Origin: Symbiodinium natans
Taxonomy: Eukaryota > Sar > Dinophyceae > Suessiales > Symbiodiniaceae
DNA: 64,000 bases
Direction: 5' to 3'
Assembly (NCBI GenBank): GCA_905221605.1
Contig: CAJNDS010002615.1
Span: 1 to 64,000, forward strand
Positions 41,621 to 53,692 of this stretch are shown here, piece after piece (positions within the stretch are counted from its first letter, which is position 1; each line of letters opens with the position of its first letter). The position numbers and the translations under genes were made by a program. The notes under the pieces are model-generated. The model saw only the letters and a list, made by a program, of their open reading frames with translations, did not search any database and had not been told where the DNA came from.

Positions 41621-42007
41621 TTGAGCCGAATCATCCTGCACTTTGGCCTTAAGACGCCCCATTCTGAACCATATGTGGGTCAGGAATCTCGACACCCTCG
41701 ATTGTGCTCCCAGTAGGCTAGCAGCAGCTCCTCAGAAACTTTGCAATCCTAGCGACTTCAGGGTGTCGGGTGTTTTTGTATGTAAGCCCTACCAGGCCTT
41801 CCCGAAACCTACCAAGCCCTCCTACACCCTAAACTCCCTAAAATCCTGAACCCCCTAAGCCCTGAACTTTAAGCCCTGCCCCTCCCAAAACCTTCTGAAG
41901 AAGGCAGCCTGGTACTTCGCTAAGCACCATTCGCTCATCAGCAAAGGCTCGTCCCCTTCCCGTCGCGCGGGGATCCCAACTCGTTAGTTGCATCAACCCA
42001 AACCCTA

Positions 42008-42107
42008 AACCTCCTAAACCTCCTAAACCTCCTAAACCTCCTAAACCTCCTAAACCTCCTAAACTTCGTAAACCTCCTAAACCTCCTAAACCTCCTAAAC
42101 CTCCTAC
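42008..42107 (+). repeat. CCTCCTAAA nonamer array
   Basis: About 11 copies of a 9-mer derived from the telomere-like unit, followed by CCCTAAA units to 42275. Confidence 0.9.
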
Positions 42108-42275
42108 ACCCCTAAACCCCCTAAAACCTCCTAACTGCCTCCTAACCCCTTAACTCAAAACCCCGAACACTCTGCAATGACACCCTAAACCCTAAACCGT
42201 AAACCCTAAACCCTAAACCCTAAACCCTAAACCCTAAACCCTAAACCCTAAACCCTAAACCCTAAACCCTAAACC

Positions 42276-42732
42276 CTTGCAATCGGAATGGCCCCTTTGC
42301 CCTTTTCATGGGACCCGGAAGATGCGCTGGTGCCTGTGCCGCTCCGGGAAGGCTTCGATGTCTTGCCTTTGTCGTAGTTGGGTAAGATTTTACATTTTTA
42401 AGGGTACTTAAACCCAATAAGGAATATAATTTTAAGATTTTTAATACTATCCCAAACATGAACTAGTTGCTGATAGCCCGAACATGGGGAAGTTTCTGTG
42501 TCGGACCCTCATCGCAGAAGAAGCCCTTAGCCACGGTACGTCATCACAGCCAAGGGCCCCCATGTCTGTTCTAGGAAGAGTCAGAACTAGTCTATCCACA
42601 CCTTAAGGGTTTAGGGTTTAGGGTTTAGGGGGTACATGTTCTCCCCGAGAAGAGTCACCCCCATGTTGCCAGCACAGCCACTCGACAAAGTACTTTGAGG
42701 TCCTTTATGAGCCGGGCCCTTGTGCATGTGCC
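42276..42732. other. unique spacer
   Basis: Non-repetitive apart from a short TTTAGGG run at 42605-42629. No exon supported. Confidence 0.4.
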
Positions 42733-42813
42733 ATGGCCTCTCGCGCGCGCTCGCGCTCTCCCGCTCGATCCAGCAGCATCAAGATTGCGGATCAGAAGAT
42801 CGTCTTCATAGGC
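42733..42813 (+). other. candidate first exon, RS-rich
   Basis: ATG then MASRARSRSPARSSSIKIAD and QKIVFIG; Arg-Ser-rich start as in some splicing factors, but too short to assign. G-rich repeats follow. Confidence 0.35.
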
Positions 42814-43430
42814 GGGGTTCAGGGTTCAGGGTTTAGGGTTTAGGGTTTAGCGTTTAGGGTTCAGAGTTCAGAGTTCAGGGTTTAGGGTTTCATGTAGGGT
42901 TTTATTGTCAGAGGATGGTCTTCTGAAGTGCAGCCTGGATCCAATTTGGGGACACTGCCAAGGCACAGACGCATTCACCCCGGACTCCTTTAATTTTTTG
43001 GGCCGACTCCAGGACAGACCCCCCCCCCCCCCCCAACGGGTGTAGGGGACATAAGGCTGTGGGTTTCGGGGTTTACATTCCCTAATAGTTATGACAATGT
43101 GGGATCCTGATGGGATTTCAGCAGCATTCTTGAGTTCATGTGGTGTCGCAGACCTCTGGGGGCCTAAATCCCAAACCCTGAACCATGAAGCCCCTAAATC
43201 CTAAACCCCAAAGCCCCTAAAACCCTTAAACCCTAACCCCTAAGCCCTAAAACCTAAACCCTAAACCCTATACCCTAAACCCGAAACCCTAAACCCGAAA
43301 CCCTAAACCCTAAACCCTAGCCCAACTCCAGCCACGCGCCTGGTTGCAAGGCACGAGCACCAGGTTCGACCTTGGCCAAAAATATTGCGGCGTTAACAAC
43401 GGCCTCCTGGACTTCAGAGACTCTGGGTCT
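42814..43430. other. short arrays and unique pieces
   Basis: TTTAGGG variants 42815-42900; C run 43020-43034; CCCTAAA variants 43160-43320; unique piece 43321-43430 with open frame SNSSHAPGCKARAPGSTLAK between C and G arrays. Confidence 0.5.
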
Positions 43431-43632
43431 TAGGGTTTCAGAGTTTGGGGTTTAGGGTCTTAGGGTTTAGGGTTTAGGGTTTAGGGTTTCAGAGTTTGGG
43501 GTTTAGGGTTTCAGAGTTTGGGGTTTAGGGTCTTAGGGTCTTAGGGTTTAGGGTTTAGGGTTTAGGGTTTCAGAGTTTGGGGTTTAGGGTTTCAGAGTTT
43601 GGGGTTTAGGGTCTTAGGGTTTCGGGTCTTGG
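43431..43632 (-). repeat. higher-order G-rich repeat
   Basis: A compound unit (TTTAGGG x3-4, then TTTCAGAGTTTGGGGTTTAG, then GGTCTTAGGG) recurs about twice with internal rearrangement. G-rich variants continue to about 44100. Confidence 0.8.
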
Positions 43633-44338
43633 GTGAACAACGGCCCCTTGGGACTTCCTTGAGGGGCTTTTTGGGTTTTGGGTCTTCGGGATCAGAGTTT
43701 GGGGACTCAGGGTTTCGTGGTTTTGGGGTCTTTGAGGCCAACAACGGCCCCTTGGCGGCCTTTTTGGGTTCAGGTTTTGTGTGTTTATGCCGTTTGCAGG
43801 TTTCCAGGTTTTGCGGTTTAGGGTCTTTAGGGCTTAGGGGTTTCAGAGATTATGGGTTAGGGCAGGCTTCAGGGCTTTCAAGCAATTTGGGGTGTAGGTT
43901 TTCAGGGTTTAGGAGCTTTCTTGGAGGTTCAGTAGCAGGTTGATTTGGGGTTTTATCGCTTGGGGTTTCGGGGCTTCTTACGACTTTTCGGGGGGTCGCC
44001 GTTTTTGGGCTTACTTGGAGATGCGTGGGTAGCTAGCTGGGGTAGCTAGTTATCTGTACCTCTGCTAGGTCCTCTTTGACGGGTTTAGGGGAGAGTTTAG
44101 GGCTTGGGGCTCTGGGACAAGCTTTACTTACCGGAGGACCGCCCAGCACGACAAAGCATCGCAAAACCTAGCTCCCCTAAACTCTAAACCCTACAACCCC
44201 TGAAGCCATAAAACCCTAAACCCTAAATCCTAAACTCCTAAAACCCTCAAACCCTTGAAGCCATAAACCCTAAAACCTTAAACCCTAAACCCTAAACCTT
44301 AAACCCTAAACCCTAAAACCCCAAATTGCCCCACCAAG

Positions 44339-44400
44339 GCCTCTTCAAATGCAAAGAGCGGATCAAAGAGCTCGGAGGCCAGCGCCTGACATCCTCCAAA
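44339..44400 (+). other. candidate exon between C and G arrays
   Basis: Open, basic frame LFKCKERIKELGGQRLTSSK between CCCTAAA (44160-44325) and TTTAGGG (44428-44505) arrays. No family recognised. Confidence 0.35.
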
Positions 44401-44715
44401 GGGCTTATAAGGTTCAGGTGCCCAAGGGTTTAGGGTTTAGGGTTTAGGGTTTAGGGTTTGGGGTTTTAGGGTTTGGGGTTTTAGGGTTTGGGGTTTGGGG
44501 TTTGCGGTTCAAGATAAAGGGCTTATAAGGTTCAGGTGCCCAGGGCTTGTAAGGTCCAGGTGCCCAAGTAGCGGGGGGTTTCGGGGTTTAGGGATTGGGG
44601 GGGTGTTCAGAGGAAGGAAAAGCCCGGTGCGATGGGGTCTGGACTTTAGGGCTCTTGAAGCTTTCCCGTTCTTCCTTCCTTAAAGGGTTCTGAGGTAAGG
44701 GCCCCTGGGTTGTTT

Positions 44716-44790
44716 GGGGGATAAAAGGGGTCTACTCAGAACCCCCCCTTTTAAGGGCCCATAGCAAGGTACCATGAAACTACCCTAAGA
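44716..44790. repeat. dispersed TATATAAGGG-type element, copy C
   Basis: GGGATAAAAGGGG...TTTTAAGGGCCCATAG...AAGGTACCATGAAACTACCCTAAGA; the TATA word has decayed to ATAAAA. Confidence 0.6.
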
Positions 44791-44879
44791 CTAGAGGGTT
44801 CAGGGCCGAAGTTGGGGGCTTTTTCGGGCTTCTCAGAGCTTTGGAGTGGGCTAGATTCTGAAGGTTTGGGGACCTTTAG

Positions 44880-45235
44880 GCCTTTAGGGCTTTCCCCATA
44901 AACCTTAATAAGCCCTATCAACACCAATAAAACCCGGAAAACTTCTTTCCCTGTGCACCCTAGAAGCCCGAATCAAACCCTAGTCAAGGCCTGAAAAGCC
45001 CTAACCAAATCCTGTAAAGCCTACAAACCCTAAGATCCCTAAAAACCCCCAAGAAGTCCGAGAACCCTCTACCCTAAACCCCTCTAATTCCCCAACCCTT
45101 TCAACCCCAACAAGAACCCTCAAAAACGCTCAAAAAAAGGCCCTAAGAGCCTTTAAAAAAAACCCTTTCAACCCTAACAAGAACCCTCAAAAACCCTCAA
45201 AAAAAGGCCCTAAGGGCCCTAAAAAAAACCTTTCC
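44880..45235 (+). repeat. degenerate C-rich tract
   Basis: Diverged CCCTAAA-like units with a local duplication (ccctttcaaccctaacaaga near 45092 and 45160). Confidence 0.7.
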
Positions 45236-45245
45236 GTGGCCACAG

Positions 45246-45319
45246 GCGAAGTGGTGGGGACTGTTGCCTCCGGAAGGAAGATCATCCCCAAGGACTTCTT
45301 TTGCCAACAGCCCTCCTGA
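45246..45319 (+). other. candidate terminal exon
   Basis: After ccacAG the frame reads GEVVGTVASGRKIIPKDFFC then QQPS and TGA. Bounded by C-rich (5') and G-rich (3', 45335-45450) repeats. No family recognised. Confidence 0.4.
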
Positions 45320-46365
45320 ACCCTTGGAGGCCCCCAGGAGTTTAGGGTGTAGGGTTTAGGGTGTAGGGTCTAGGGTGTAGGGTTTAGGATTTAGGGTTTA
45401 TGGTGTAGGGTGTAGGGTGTAAGGTGTAGGGTTCAGGGTTTAGGGTCCTGAGCCCTGAGCCCTGAGTCCCAAGCGGAAAAGTTGGCCCTTCAGATCCCTT
45501 AAGGTACCCTTAAGATCCCTTCAAAAGGTGACGACAGGCTTCTGGCGAGGTTTGGTCCGGAGTTGAAGTCGAAGTGTAAGGGGGAGCGTCCCAGGGAAGT
45601 TTAGGGCTTAGGGCAATTTAGGGTTTGGGGTTTAGGGCTTAGGGCTTGGGGTCGTTTAGGGTTTGGGGGTTGGGGCTTAGGGTCATTAAGGGTTTTAGGT
45701 TAATATAGGTTTTAGGGTTCCGGGTGGGGCGGGGGCTGAACCCACACACGGGACTTGAGCACGATGAGCTCGTGAAGGACAGAAAGAGCCCCTCCATTCA
45801 AAGGCGGCGCATCGGTGGGCCCCTCCTCCTCTCCTTGGCTTCTTGGGTTTAGGGTTTAGGGTTTAGGGTTCAGGGTTTAGGGTTTAGGGTTTAGGGTTTA
45901 GGGTTTAGGGTTTGGGTTTCTGGGAGGTTGTGGGCTTCCTGCCGTTTTGAAGGACGAGAAGATGATCGAGCGTGCCGACATCGTCGTAAAGCTCCCCGAC
46001 AGCCGATAAGGTAGCTATGTCAAAAGCTGCTTGTCGCTGTATTTGGCCTCAGGGCGCTTAAGACTGAGTTTTCATGTGAGTGTCCCAGGATGAGCAACTT
46101 CGCCGACGTGGACTTACAGAAGGCCTGCGCCACTTAAAGGTAATATCAACTCCCCTTGCTTGTAGGTCAATGTCTTACAAGTCTCACATGTGCCTGCAAA
46201 CATGTAAAAGGATCCCAAATAAACCCTAAACCCCAAACCCTGCACCCCAAACTGCAAACATCAAAAAAAGGTTGCAGCTCCGAAGCCAGTTCTTCCAACG
46301 CCCAAAAGCCCTCAACTCCAAGTATCCACTTGGGTTTAGGGTTTAGACCCCCCAAAAATAACTAG
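45320..46365. other. G-rich tracts and small unique pieces
   Basis: G-rich tracts 45335-45450, 45600-45735 and 45847-45912. Small open pieces at 45770-45840 (DELVKDRKSPSIQRRRIGG) and 45945-46007 (VLKDEKMIERADIVVKLPD then stop) could be exons; not assigned. Confidence 0.4.
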
Positions 46366-46437
46366 CAGGCTCCCCTTTTTATTAGGGACCCCAATAAGGT
46401 ACCCCCTCATATCGAAAGTCCCCGATTTGCTGCAGCT
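46366..46437. repeat. dispersed GGTACC/CATATCG element, second copy
   Basis: CCCCTTTTTATTAGGGACCCC..AATAAGGTACCCCCTCATATCG..AGTCCCCG matches the end of actin intron 8 (32721-32798); it too is followed by a cAG and a short open piece. Confidence 0.55.
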
Positions 46438-46659
46438 CTTGAGGCGGAAGGTGAGCAAAAGTCTGTCGTTGATCAGGAGCTGGGGTTTAGGGTTCAGGGT
46501 TCAGGTTTTCGGGTTTAGGGTTTAGGGCTTAGGTTATGACTTTTTGAAAGTTTGCTGTGGACGGATCTTAAATTCGGTGGGCTAGATCTTTGGGCCGCAG
46601 TGCCATGTTGTGGGAGGTTACGGCTACAATTCGCGTCTGATTTTTAAATGGCTCACTTA

Positions 46660-46985
46660 AGAAGCCTTTCAACCCTAAAACCTAAACCCGAAGCCTTTCA
46701 ACCCTAAACCATAAACCCCAAACCCTAAATCCCAAACCCCAAGCCCCAAGCCCCAAACCCTAAACCCTAAACCCTAAACACCCTAAATCCTAAACCCTAA
46801 CACCCTAAACACCCTAAACACCCTAAACCCCAAACCCCAAACCCCAAACCCCAAACCCCAAACCCCAAACCCTAAACCCTAAACCCTAAACCCTAAACCC
46901 TAAACCCTAAACCCTAAACCCTAAACCCTAAACCCTAAACCCTAAACCCTAAACCCCTAAACCCCTAAACCCCTAAACCCCAAAC
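46660..46985 (+). repeat. C-rich array with variant blocks
   Basis: CCCTAAACA, CCCCAAA and CCCTAAA blocks. Confidence 0.95.
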
Positions 46986-47002
46986 CGGTGTATGTGCTCC
47001 AG

Positions 47003-47050
47003 GAGACCTTCATGGCGGCGCTGTTCGAGTCGACCGTGCTGAGACTCTGA
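47003..47050 (+). other. candidate terminal exon between C and G arrays
   Basis: After gtgctccAG the frame reads ETFMAALFESTVLRL and TGA. With the preceding codons (VLQETFMAALFESTVL) it faintly recalls the histone H3 'ALQEA...LFEDTNL' helix, but spacing differs and nothing else of H3 is found. Confidence 0.3.
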
Positions 47051-48383
47051 GGTTCCGCCTTGTTCATGTAGGGTTTAGGGTTTAGGGTTTAGGGTTTAGG
47101 GTTTGGGGTTTGGGGTTAGGGTTTAAGGTTTAGGGTTTAGGGTTCAGGGTTCAGGGTCTAGGGTGTAGGGTTTAGGGTTTAGGGTTTAGGGTTTATACAT
47201 TCAAGGGCTGATCTAAAGGTGGGTTCCTATGGTTTGTAAGGGAAATATGGTAGTATTTTGGCAACAGGCGTTTCTGATGAACTACCATATGTGGGATTAG
47301 AGTTTGTAGGGTTTATAGGGTTTAGGGTTTACAGGGTTGATAGGGTGTAGGGTTTACGGTTATGGGTTTCCTTTATGGGTGTCTTTTCATTGTTATTGAT
47401 GCATGTGGCTTTCGTTGGATGATTCTGAGTCTATGTGGGCTTACATGAGTTCATGTGGTGCAGCCTGGTCCCCCCCAAAAACAGCCACCACAGGAAATCC
47501 TGAAGCCTAAGCCCTAGGCACTAAATTGCCAATCCCACCCTCCCGAAGAGTGGGACATGACAGTTACAGTAGTCGTGCTGCAAGGGCGAAACATCAATCC
47601 CATCTATCTATATACGTATGTATGCAGTCGTTTCATATTTCGTAGTCGTATTAGTATTACTTTCGATAGTTGCAGTTTTTTGGGGTTAGGGGCACCCTAA
47701 GCAAGTCTCAAACTCCCAGCCTGCTTTCTGTGGCAGGCTGCCCCACTGGAGCTGCCGTAGCCGATGCGTGCTGCACGTGGAGAAAAGATGGCTTGCTCAA
47801 CGGCGTACTTTCTATCTTTCGAGGGTATCTGAGTTACTCTTCTCTCAGTTCTTTGTGGTGGATTAGGGACCTTCACAGGGATTCAAGGAATTAGGCACAC
47901 AATATCCCCGCATAAAACCCTATACCGGATGAATCCGAGTACCTTACTCCCAACTTTCTTGTTGAGAGCTAGTAACCTTAGAATTTCACACTTCTGAAGG
48001 GGTGTATAGGTAACTCTAGGGGTCGTTTGTTGGGTTGCCTTAAGCTCCTAACATGAGGACCCTCGTATCATGGCCACCAGGACCTCACCCGGGTTTTCAA
48101 TGGCCGCTCTTTCGCGCTGGAGCCGTTCGGATCCTATGGCCGGGGCCTTGAGAGGAAGGTGTTAAACCACGAACCCTGAACCTCAAGTAACCCTAAACCC
48201 TCAAACCTGAAACGCCAAACGCTCGACCCCAAACCCGAAAACCGTAAACCCTAAACTCCCAAACCCAAAGCCCCAACCCCAAACCCTAAACCCCATCCTA
48301 AACCCCTAAACCCTAAACCCTAAACCCCAAACCCTCAACCCTGAACCCTAGACCCTAAATCCTAAACCCCCAAACTCCCCCCA
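47051..48383. other. G-rich tracts and unassigned unique sequence
   Basis: TTTAGGG variants 47068-47200 and 47290-47360; 47380-48170 is unique, with an unassigned open frame at 47740-47892 (GAAVADACCTWRKDGLLNGV); CCCTAAA variants 48170-48375. Confidence 0.45.
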
Positions 48384-48476
48384 AAGAAGCCCTCCTCTGA
48401 GTCACTGACCTGGGCCTTCCGCCCACCGGTGCCGGCAGTCGCTCCGACTTGGATGTGGCGCCTGGGCTGCATGAGG
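48384..48476 (+). other. candidate exon between C and G arrays
   Basis: Open frame KKPSSESLTWAFRPPVPAVA then PTWMWRLGCMR, ending before GTCCTC (possible donor). No family recognised. Confidence 0.3.
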
Positions 48477-48839
48477 GTCCTCCTAATCTCTGGGTTTAGG
48501 GTTTAGGGTTTAGGATTTAGGGTTAAGGGTTTAGGGTAAATCTTAGTCTCTGGACTTTGGGGCATAGGTTTCTGGATGAGGAGGGCGCAGTATTGTTCGA
48601 GCTTGTGATAGTTGGTGCTTTGCGCTTCATGTCTATTTGCGCGCGTGTCTTACCCTACCATTTTTGCCTGCTTTGGTGGCCTTAGTATGCTCACCGAGGG
48701 GTTCGGAGGTTTGTATGAAACACTTCTACAAGAGTTCTAAAGGAATTATGCCGCTCCTTTTCGTTGTTGATCTTCAGTTCGAGGGATCAGGTTTTCAGAG
48801 GGGCTAGCGGATAGAAACTTCCCTTTTCACAAAGCACAC

Positions 48840-49250
48840 CTGAACCCTAAACCCTAAACCCTAAACCCTAAACCCTAAACCCTAAACCCTAAACCCTAAA
48901 CCCTAAACCCTAAACCCTAAACCCTAAACCCTAAACCCTAAACCCTAAACCCTAAACCTTAAACCCTAAACCCTAAACCCTAAACCCTAAACCCTAAACC
49001 CTAAACCCTATACCCTATACCCTAAACCCTAAACCCTAAACCCTCACACTCCGCACGCATCCTGAGCCCCCAGCTGCGCACTATCTGCTTAAACGCCCTA
49101 AACAATCCTAAGCCGTAAGCCCTAGGGACAAGCTAAACCCTAAACCCTAAACCCTAAACCCTAAACCCTAAACCCTAAACCCTAAACCCTAAACCCCCTA
49201 AACCCCCTAAACCCCCTAAACCCTAAACCCTAAACCCTAAAGCCTAAACC
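48840..49250 (+). repeat. CCCTAAA arrays
   Basis: Nearly pure units at 48842-49042 and 49136-49245 around a 90-base unique piece. Confidence 0.95.
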
Positions 49251-51950
49251 GGGACTGTGCAAAGCCCCCCTAAAGAGGCCCTCAAAATGCAGACAAGGAC
49301 TTCAAACAACATCGGAAGACCCTTGTTCTCAGCAAAAACACACCCCTTCCCCTTCACCCAACAGCAAAAGCATAAGCCCGCAAATCGGACCCAAACCCTC
49401 AACCCTCAACCCTCAACCCTCAGCCCTCAACCCTGAACCCTGAACCCTGAACCCTGAACCCTGAACCCTAAACCCTAAACCCTAACCCCCAAACCCTAAA
49501 CCATGAACCCTAGACCCTAGACCCTAAACCCCTACTTGATACAAGTTCTGCAGACCCTAACACATCCTAAGACCTAAGCCCTGAACCCCGGACCCCGAAC
49601 CCTCAACCCCAAACCCTAAACCCCAAACCCCTAAACCCCAAACAAACCCTAAACCCCTGAACCCCAAATACACCCGAAACCCCCCAGAACCCCTAAACCC
49701 CAAATAGACCCTAAAGCCCTAAATACACCCGAAACCCCCAAATACACCCGAAACCCCCAAACCCCTAAACCCCAAATAGACCCTAAAGCCCCAAAGCCCT
49801 AGAATCTTGAGGTGGTGCTTTTCAGAAATGAGCGGGCAGACTCCTTCGAGGTGTTTTGCCGCCCCCTCCCCCTCCGTGTGAGGCACTCAGGGGGTTGAGG
49901 AGTCCCTAAACCCAAAACCCCAACCCTAAACCCTAAACCCTGAACCCTAAACCCTAAACCCTAAACCCCAAACCCCAAACCCTAAACCCTAAGGTTTCGG
50001 GTTCACGGTTCAGGGTTCAGGGGCTTCACTTTCCAAAGATTAAGGCGAGTTTTCAGGAGTCCAACGGTCGCAGTGGCACCTCGTACGAACCCAGACCCTT
50101 GAGAGGATCCAAACAGTAGATCCCCTTAAAAGTTTAGAGTTTAGGGTTTAGGGTTTAGGGTTTAGGGTTTAGTAGTATGGGGCAGTATTTGGGGGGTCTG
50201 TGCAAGTAGGGCCTTCATTGGTTTTGGGTTTACTCAGGGTTTAGGGGTTTGCTTAGTTTTGTTTAGGGTTTCGGATTATTTGGGGCTTGGGGTTTATTTA
50301 GGGTTTTGAATTATTTTGGGTTTAGGGGTTGTTTAGAGTTTACCTTGCGTCCTTTTATGCAACCCCTGTTTGGGATGATTCTGAGCCAATAAGCTATTGC
50401 TGCGCAGGGGGTTACTTCTAGAACTGCCGAGTGCACATGTCACATGAGGTGCCCTTCTGGGATACTAGCATTGAACAGCCTACTTCATATCTACAAAGGT
50501 ATCCATGGATGAGTTCGTAGGGCAGCATTTCTGGGGTTTCGGGCTGTGAAGCGTGGTTGAGTATTGAGGCTTTAGGGTTTCAGGGTGCAGGGTGGCGAAT
50601 AAACCTGTTGGGGCTGGAGAGTTTTAGGATTTCGGGTTGCAAATGCAAGCGCAGATAGGAGCTGCTAAACCCTAAACCCTCAACCCTAAACCCTAGACCC
50701 TAAACCCTAGACCCTAAACCCTAAACCCTAAACCCTAGACCCTAAACCCCAAGCCCTAAACCCAGGGTTGATGCAGGTCTGCATTCGCTTGGCACTGTGC
50801 ACGCGGCTCCGGCTCATAGCGCGGGCGCATATTTGTGGCGTAGTCAAACCCTAAACCCTAAACCCTGAACCCTAAACCCTCAACCCTACACCCTATAAGC
50901 CCTAACCATGTACGTATGTCTTAACCTCAAACCTAGACAGCTCCCGAACACTTTTCGCACCCTAAAGCCTAAACTTGGGATGTTCGACCGTTTTAAGGGC
51001 CCATGTAACTGCCCTTAGATCTTCGTACTCCACATATGGCCCTTAGACGACCGAAAGGACCCCTAAAAAAGGATCCCCGACACCCAAGGGTACAACCTTA
51101 AGGGCCCATGTAGGGTTTAGGGTTTAGGGTTTAGGGTTTAGGGTTTAGGGTTTAGGGTTGAGGGTTTAGGGTTTAGGCCCTTAGATCTTCGCCACATCTC
51201 TGCTCTGACCACACATGGACTCCGTGCCTTCAGGCGCCCGAGAACGAACTGCGGGTTTAGGGTTTAGGGTTTGGGGTTTAGGGTTTAGGGTTTAGGGTTT
51301 GGGGTTTAGGGTTTAGGGTTTAGGGCTTAGGGTTCGGGGATTCCCCACAGAGCCCAATACCTTCGGAAGTAGGGTTTGGGGTTCAGGGTTACTAGGGTTT
51401 TAGGGGTTAGGGTTGGTAGGGGGTGGAACAGGGGGGATGGGGGGAAGTCACTTGACTTGTGGCTGATGACCCAAGCAGAGCCCAGATCATGTACTTAGAA
51501 GATGTTTAAAGTGGGGGTAGTACAAAAGTACCCTGAACCTTAAACCTTAAGCCCCTGGCCCTTCCAAGCCATGCCCACCATCCCACCGAACGAGCTTTAA
51601 TGTCCCTGAACTAAGTAAGGACATGCCATTCGAGTTAAGGGTTTAGGGTTTCGGGTTTGGGGTTTAGGGCGGAGGGTCCATGATGGGGAAACCCCTAACC
51701 CCAAGCCCTCCAACCTAGAGTGTGCCAGGGCACGTTGAGCCACCGATCCCGTATCGCCTGGACAGCACAGAGTCGGGTGGATCTAGGGCTTAGGGTTTAG
51801 GGTTTAGGGTTTGGGGAGGGTTGAGGGTTCAGGGTTTGGGCAGTTTATGGGGTCACTCGTAGGATATCTCGAGTCTACCAATCGCTTTTTGCCTTACTAA
51901 GCTCACGCTTGTTAAACGGTGGCGCGCGCCGCCTCGGCTGAGCCGCCTCG
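49251..51950. other. short arrays of both orientations with unique pieces
   Basis: C-type tracts 49390-49795, 49910-49992, 50665-50765 and 50845-50900; G-type tracts 50130-50175, 50210-50345, 51112-51178, 51255-51340, 51640-51680 and 51785-51845. A possible exon starts after gatgcAG at 50777 (VCIRLALCTRLRLIARAHIC). No gene recognised. Confidence 0.5.
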
Positions 51951-51954
51951 GCTG

Positions 51955-52170
51955 TGTTTGGGGTTTTCGGGGTTTCGGGGTTTAGGGGTTTAGGGGTTTC
52001 GGGGTTTAGGGGTTTAGGGGTTTGGGGGATTAGGGGTGTAGGGGTTTAGGGGTTTAGGGGCTTTGGGGGTTTAGGGGTTTAGGGGTTTAGGGGTTTAGGG
52101 GTGTAGGGGTGTAGGGGTTTAGGGGTTTAGGGGTTTAGGGGTTTAGGGGTTTAGTGTTTTAGGATCTGGG
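51955..52170 (-). repeat. TTTAGGGG octamer array
   Basis: Mostly 8-mers with TTTCGGGG and TGTAGGGG variants. Confidence 0.95.
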
Positions 52171-52795
52171 GCGCTTGAAGGGTTTTGAGGTTTTTGGAGT
52201 TTCGGGCTGGGAGTAGCTTGCCCTCACAGCACCCCGCTGCACCCCAGAGGCTGAAGGCTGAACACCTCCAGAGCCTCAATCCCTCCGAACCCTCCCCCTG
52301 TGCCATGAAGGTTCATGGGGTAGTTCGAAGCGGGGGTTTAGGATTGAGGGTTTAGCGGGGTTTAGAGCCTCTTGCCTCTTGAAGTGTTTAAACCCTATAT
52401 GCCCTCAAGACATGTGTCAAAGGGGGAGATTTTGCTCTGTCTTGGCGGACATGTGTTTTTTTGGGGTGGTAACCCGGCGTATTTGAAGAAAGAAAGCTTC
52501 ATGCACGCCTGAGCCCGAAACCCTAAACTCTAAACCCTAAACCTACCCTTCGGGGCTTCGGAGTCTCGCTGTGTCCACGTTTCCCGCAGGAGCGTCTCCT
52601 TGGCCGGGGTGCGGCCGGCGAAGTCTGGCAGGCTAAGCCCCATACCCTCAATCGGGGACATGTCTACAAATCATACTCACCATCATCATCATCATCACCA
52701 CCGTCATCACCATCACATGAATAATAGTAGTCATCACCATCATCAGGGTTCAGGGTTTGGTGTTTAGGTTTGTAGCGCGCACTTCGCTGTTGCAG
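52171..52795. other. unique sequence with CAT microsatellite
   Basis: (CAT)n at 52677-52745; short G tract 52335-52365. No gene recognised. Confidence 0.4.
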
Positions 52796-52966
52796 GCTGG
52801 AGGGGCGGTTTCATGTTTGGGGAAGTGGGCGAATGGCAGCCAGTGGGGCAATAGATTTTGCAACCTGCGTGGCCGGGCAGCCTTCAAGAGCAACGTAACG
52901 CGAATTAAGTTTGGCGCAAACCTCGGCAGAAGCTATCCTGATCTTTCTGTATACCTACTAGAATGA
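52796..52966 (+). other. candidate terminal exon
   Basis: After ctgttgcAG the frame reads AGGAVSCLGKWANGSQWGNR, then RGRAAFKSNVTRIKFGANLG and on to a TGA, 56 residues. Ordinary composition; no family recognised. Confidence 0.4.
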
Positions 52967-53257
52967 TACTTAAACCCTTTAATCCCCGACATGTTACAGC
53001 TGCCAGAATACACTAAAGAGTAGAAGCCCTAAAGCCCCAAAGCCTCAACAGCGTCCGCTCCACTCGCCCTGGGCTCGAAGCTGCTTTCCACCTGCTCCGC
53101 TCCGCTCCGCCGTCGCGCAAAGTGGGTCCTGAGAATGACAAGGACACGTTAGAAGCTCTTTTGTGCTTACTAAATTTGGGGTCTAAGCACAGGGTTTAGG
53201 GTTCAGGTTTTGGGGTTTAGGGTTTAGGGTTTAGGGTTTAGGGTTTAGGGTTTAGGG

Positions 53258-53350
53258 TTTCCGAAAGTAGGGGTACCCTTTTGGAGGGTCCCTTTAAGGG
53301 GGATTCTCTTCTATTTGGGGTATAAACGGGGTACCCCCTATTTTTGGAAA
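53258..53350. mobile_element. short inverted-repeat element
   Basis: Left TTTCCGAAAGTAGGGGTACC and right GGTACCCCCTATTTTTGGAA are inverted; the left arm begins directly at the end of a TTTAGGG array. Related GGTACC-centred pieces occur near 27060, 32721 and 46366. Confidence 0.5.
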
Positions 53351-53518
53351 TACCCATATCACAGAAACCCGGTTTCAACCCCCCCAACCGATCTTACTAA
53401 CCCTATTCCTAAGTCAAACCCTGCAAACCCTTTCAACCCTATGAACCCTATGAACCCTATAAACCCTACAAACCCTATTAGGGGCTTGGGAATTCAGGGT
53501 TTTCAGCAGACTCCGCAG

Positions 53519-53625
53519 GTCATCTTACCACAACGTCCCAGCAAAATCCCGAATCCCACACAAGAGCTTAAAGAGGAGATCGCAGAAGAGCTGCCTGGTG
53601 GCCGCGGCGCGCCCCTGCTGCAAGG
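53519..53625 (+). other. candidate exon between C and G arrays
   Basis: After ctccgcAG the frame reads VILPQRPSKIPNPTQELKEE then IAEELPGGRGAPLLQ. C-type repeats lie upstream (53400-53480) and a G array follows (53641-53690). No family recognised. Confidence 0.4.
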
Positions 53626-53692
53626 GAGATTGGCTTGGTGTTTAGGGTTTAGGGTTTAGGGTTTAGGGTCTGGGGTTTGGGGTTTAGGGTTG

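Noticed and set aside
46990-47050. Histone H3 exon
   Set aside because: LQE...LFE.T.L similarity is short and the spacing differs by three residues; no other H3 segment was found.
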